From contig NC_054085.1 of NCBI RefSeq assembly GCF_017562075.2, forward strand, positions 4,182,566 through 4,246,565: a stretch of DNA of 64,000 nt, in the 5' to 3' direction. The notes beneath the pieces were generated by a model. The model made no database searches and was not told the origin of the DNA. It saw only the letters and a list, made by a program, of their open reading frames with translations. Each line of letters begins with the position of its first letter. Position 1 is the stretch's first letter. This document shows, piece by piece, positions 63,714 through 64,000 of this stretch. The translations under genes were made by a program, and so were the position numbers. This stretch comes from Anopheles merus. Its lineage: Eukaryota > Arthropoda > Insecta > Diptera > Culicidae.

Positions 63714-64000
63714 TGATGTAGGGAAGGATGTTAAGAAACTGCTCGACAGCAAGATTAGGGAACTGCTCGATAGCAGCATTAGGAAACTGCTCGACAGCAG
63801 CATTATAATATAATCGCCCAACTCGTGGGCGTAAACAAGGCGCATAAGATACTTGTCCTTATGCGCCTCGATGTGACAATAGCGAATAAACGCTCTCTTG
63901 TATCCTGAACCTCAACCGAGTAAGACGCCTTTCTAAAGCTCATCCGAAGCCCCTGTGCTAGTGTTAGGGAACAGTATAATTTCCCAAAACATCCAAAGAT
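63714..64000 (+). repeat. Candidate 3' LTR of the CsRn1-like element, reaching the window edge
   Basis: A polypurine tract CAAAGGGGGAAG (63702-63713) is followed by TGATGTAGGGAAGG. Inside, AACTGCTCGACAGCAGCATT repeats three times (63739-63805), and AATAAACGC is a possible polyadenylation signal (63885). The end may be at CCCAAAACA (about 63992) or beyond the window. Confidence 0.6.

Overview
The window looks like insect nuclear DNA, most probably from an anopheline mosquito. That is inference: it rests on a fibrinogen-related (FREP/FBN-type) immune gene, SINE200-like tRNA-derived SINEs with GAA tails, and a mix of R1, CR1, I, BEL-Pao, Ty3/Gypsy, PIF/Harbinger, hAT and Helitron sequences. Nearly all of it is nested, decayed transposable elements, as in heterochromatin. 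Only two stretches look like host genes: a DUF4806-like open frame (9326-10591, minus) and the FREP gene (52775-53731, minus), and the second sits inside a transposon.

Layout. 1-8.7 kb: R1 ORF2 remnant running off the left edge, two hAT transposase relics, CR1/Jockey fragments, a TTA-flanked MITE and pogo-like MITEs. 9.3-10.6 kb: the DUF4806-like gene. 11-19 kb: MITE ends, a CR1 3' stub, Helitron helicase debris, a truncated SINE, an I-clade 3' relic and a gypsy pol relic with a mutated catalytic motif. 19.2-30.8 kb: two inverted copies (A, B) of a non-coding element whose terminal repeat starts CCCGCTGCGCAAA, flanking a deleted CR1-like element and a hAT-like transposase gene. Copy B splits that gene, and removing B plus one 5-bp target duplication leaves the frame continuous. 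32.1-38.5 kb: a full-length I-clade LINE with an 11-bp target duplication, hosting a SINE and a MITE. 40.1-56.0 kb: a BEL-Pao element carrying a CR1 element (PHD-finger ORF1), a SINE and a young Ty3/Gypsy element. 57.2-61.7 kb: a PIF/Harbinger element with TTA duplications, a transposase gene and a MADF-type partner gene, itself hosting a MITE and a solo-LTR-like insertion. 61.8-64 kb: a CsRn1-type gypsy 3' half.

The main observation is at 51978-55137. The gypsy integrase is interrupted by a 3.16-kb unit made of MITE copy a (51978-52753), a complete FREP open frame with its own TATA/initiator promoter and a kappaB-like site, and MITE copy b (54267-55137). The two MITEs are in the same orientation and carry TAGTGRTGGG ends. 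An 8-bp duplication (ATCCACAC) flanks only the outer ends, and the inner flanks do not match. So MITE-FREP-MITE appears to have transposed as one unit: a eukaryotic composite transposon carrying an immune-recognition gene. Its host gypsy element has LTRs differing at 5 of 271 positions by eye, so the capture event landed recently.
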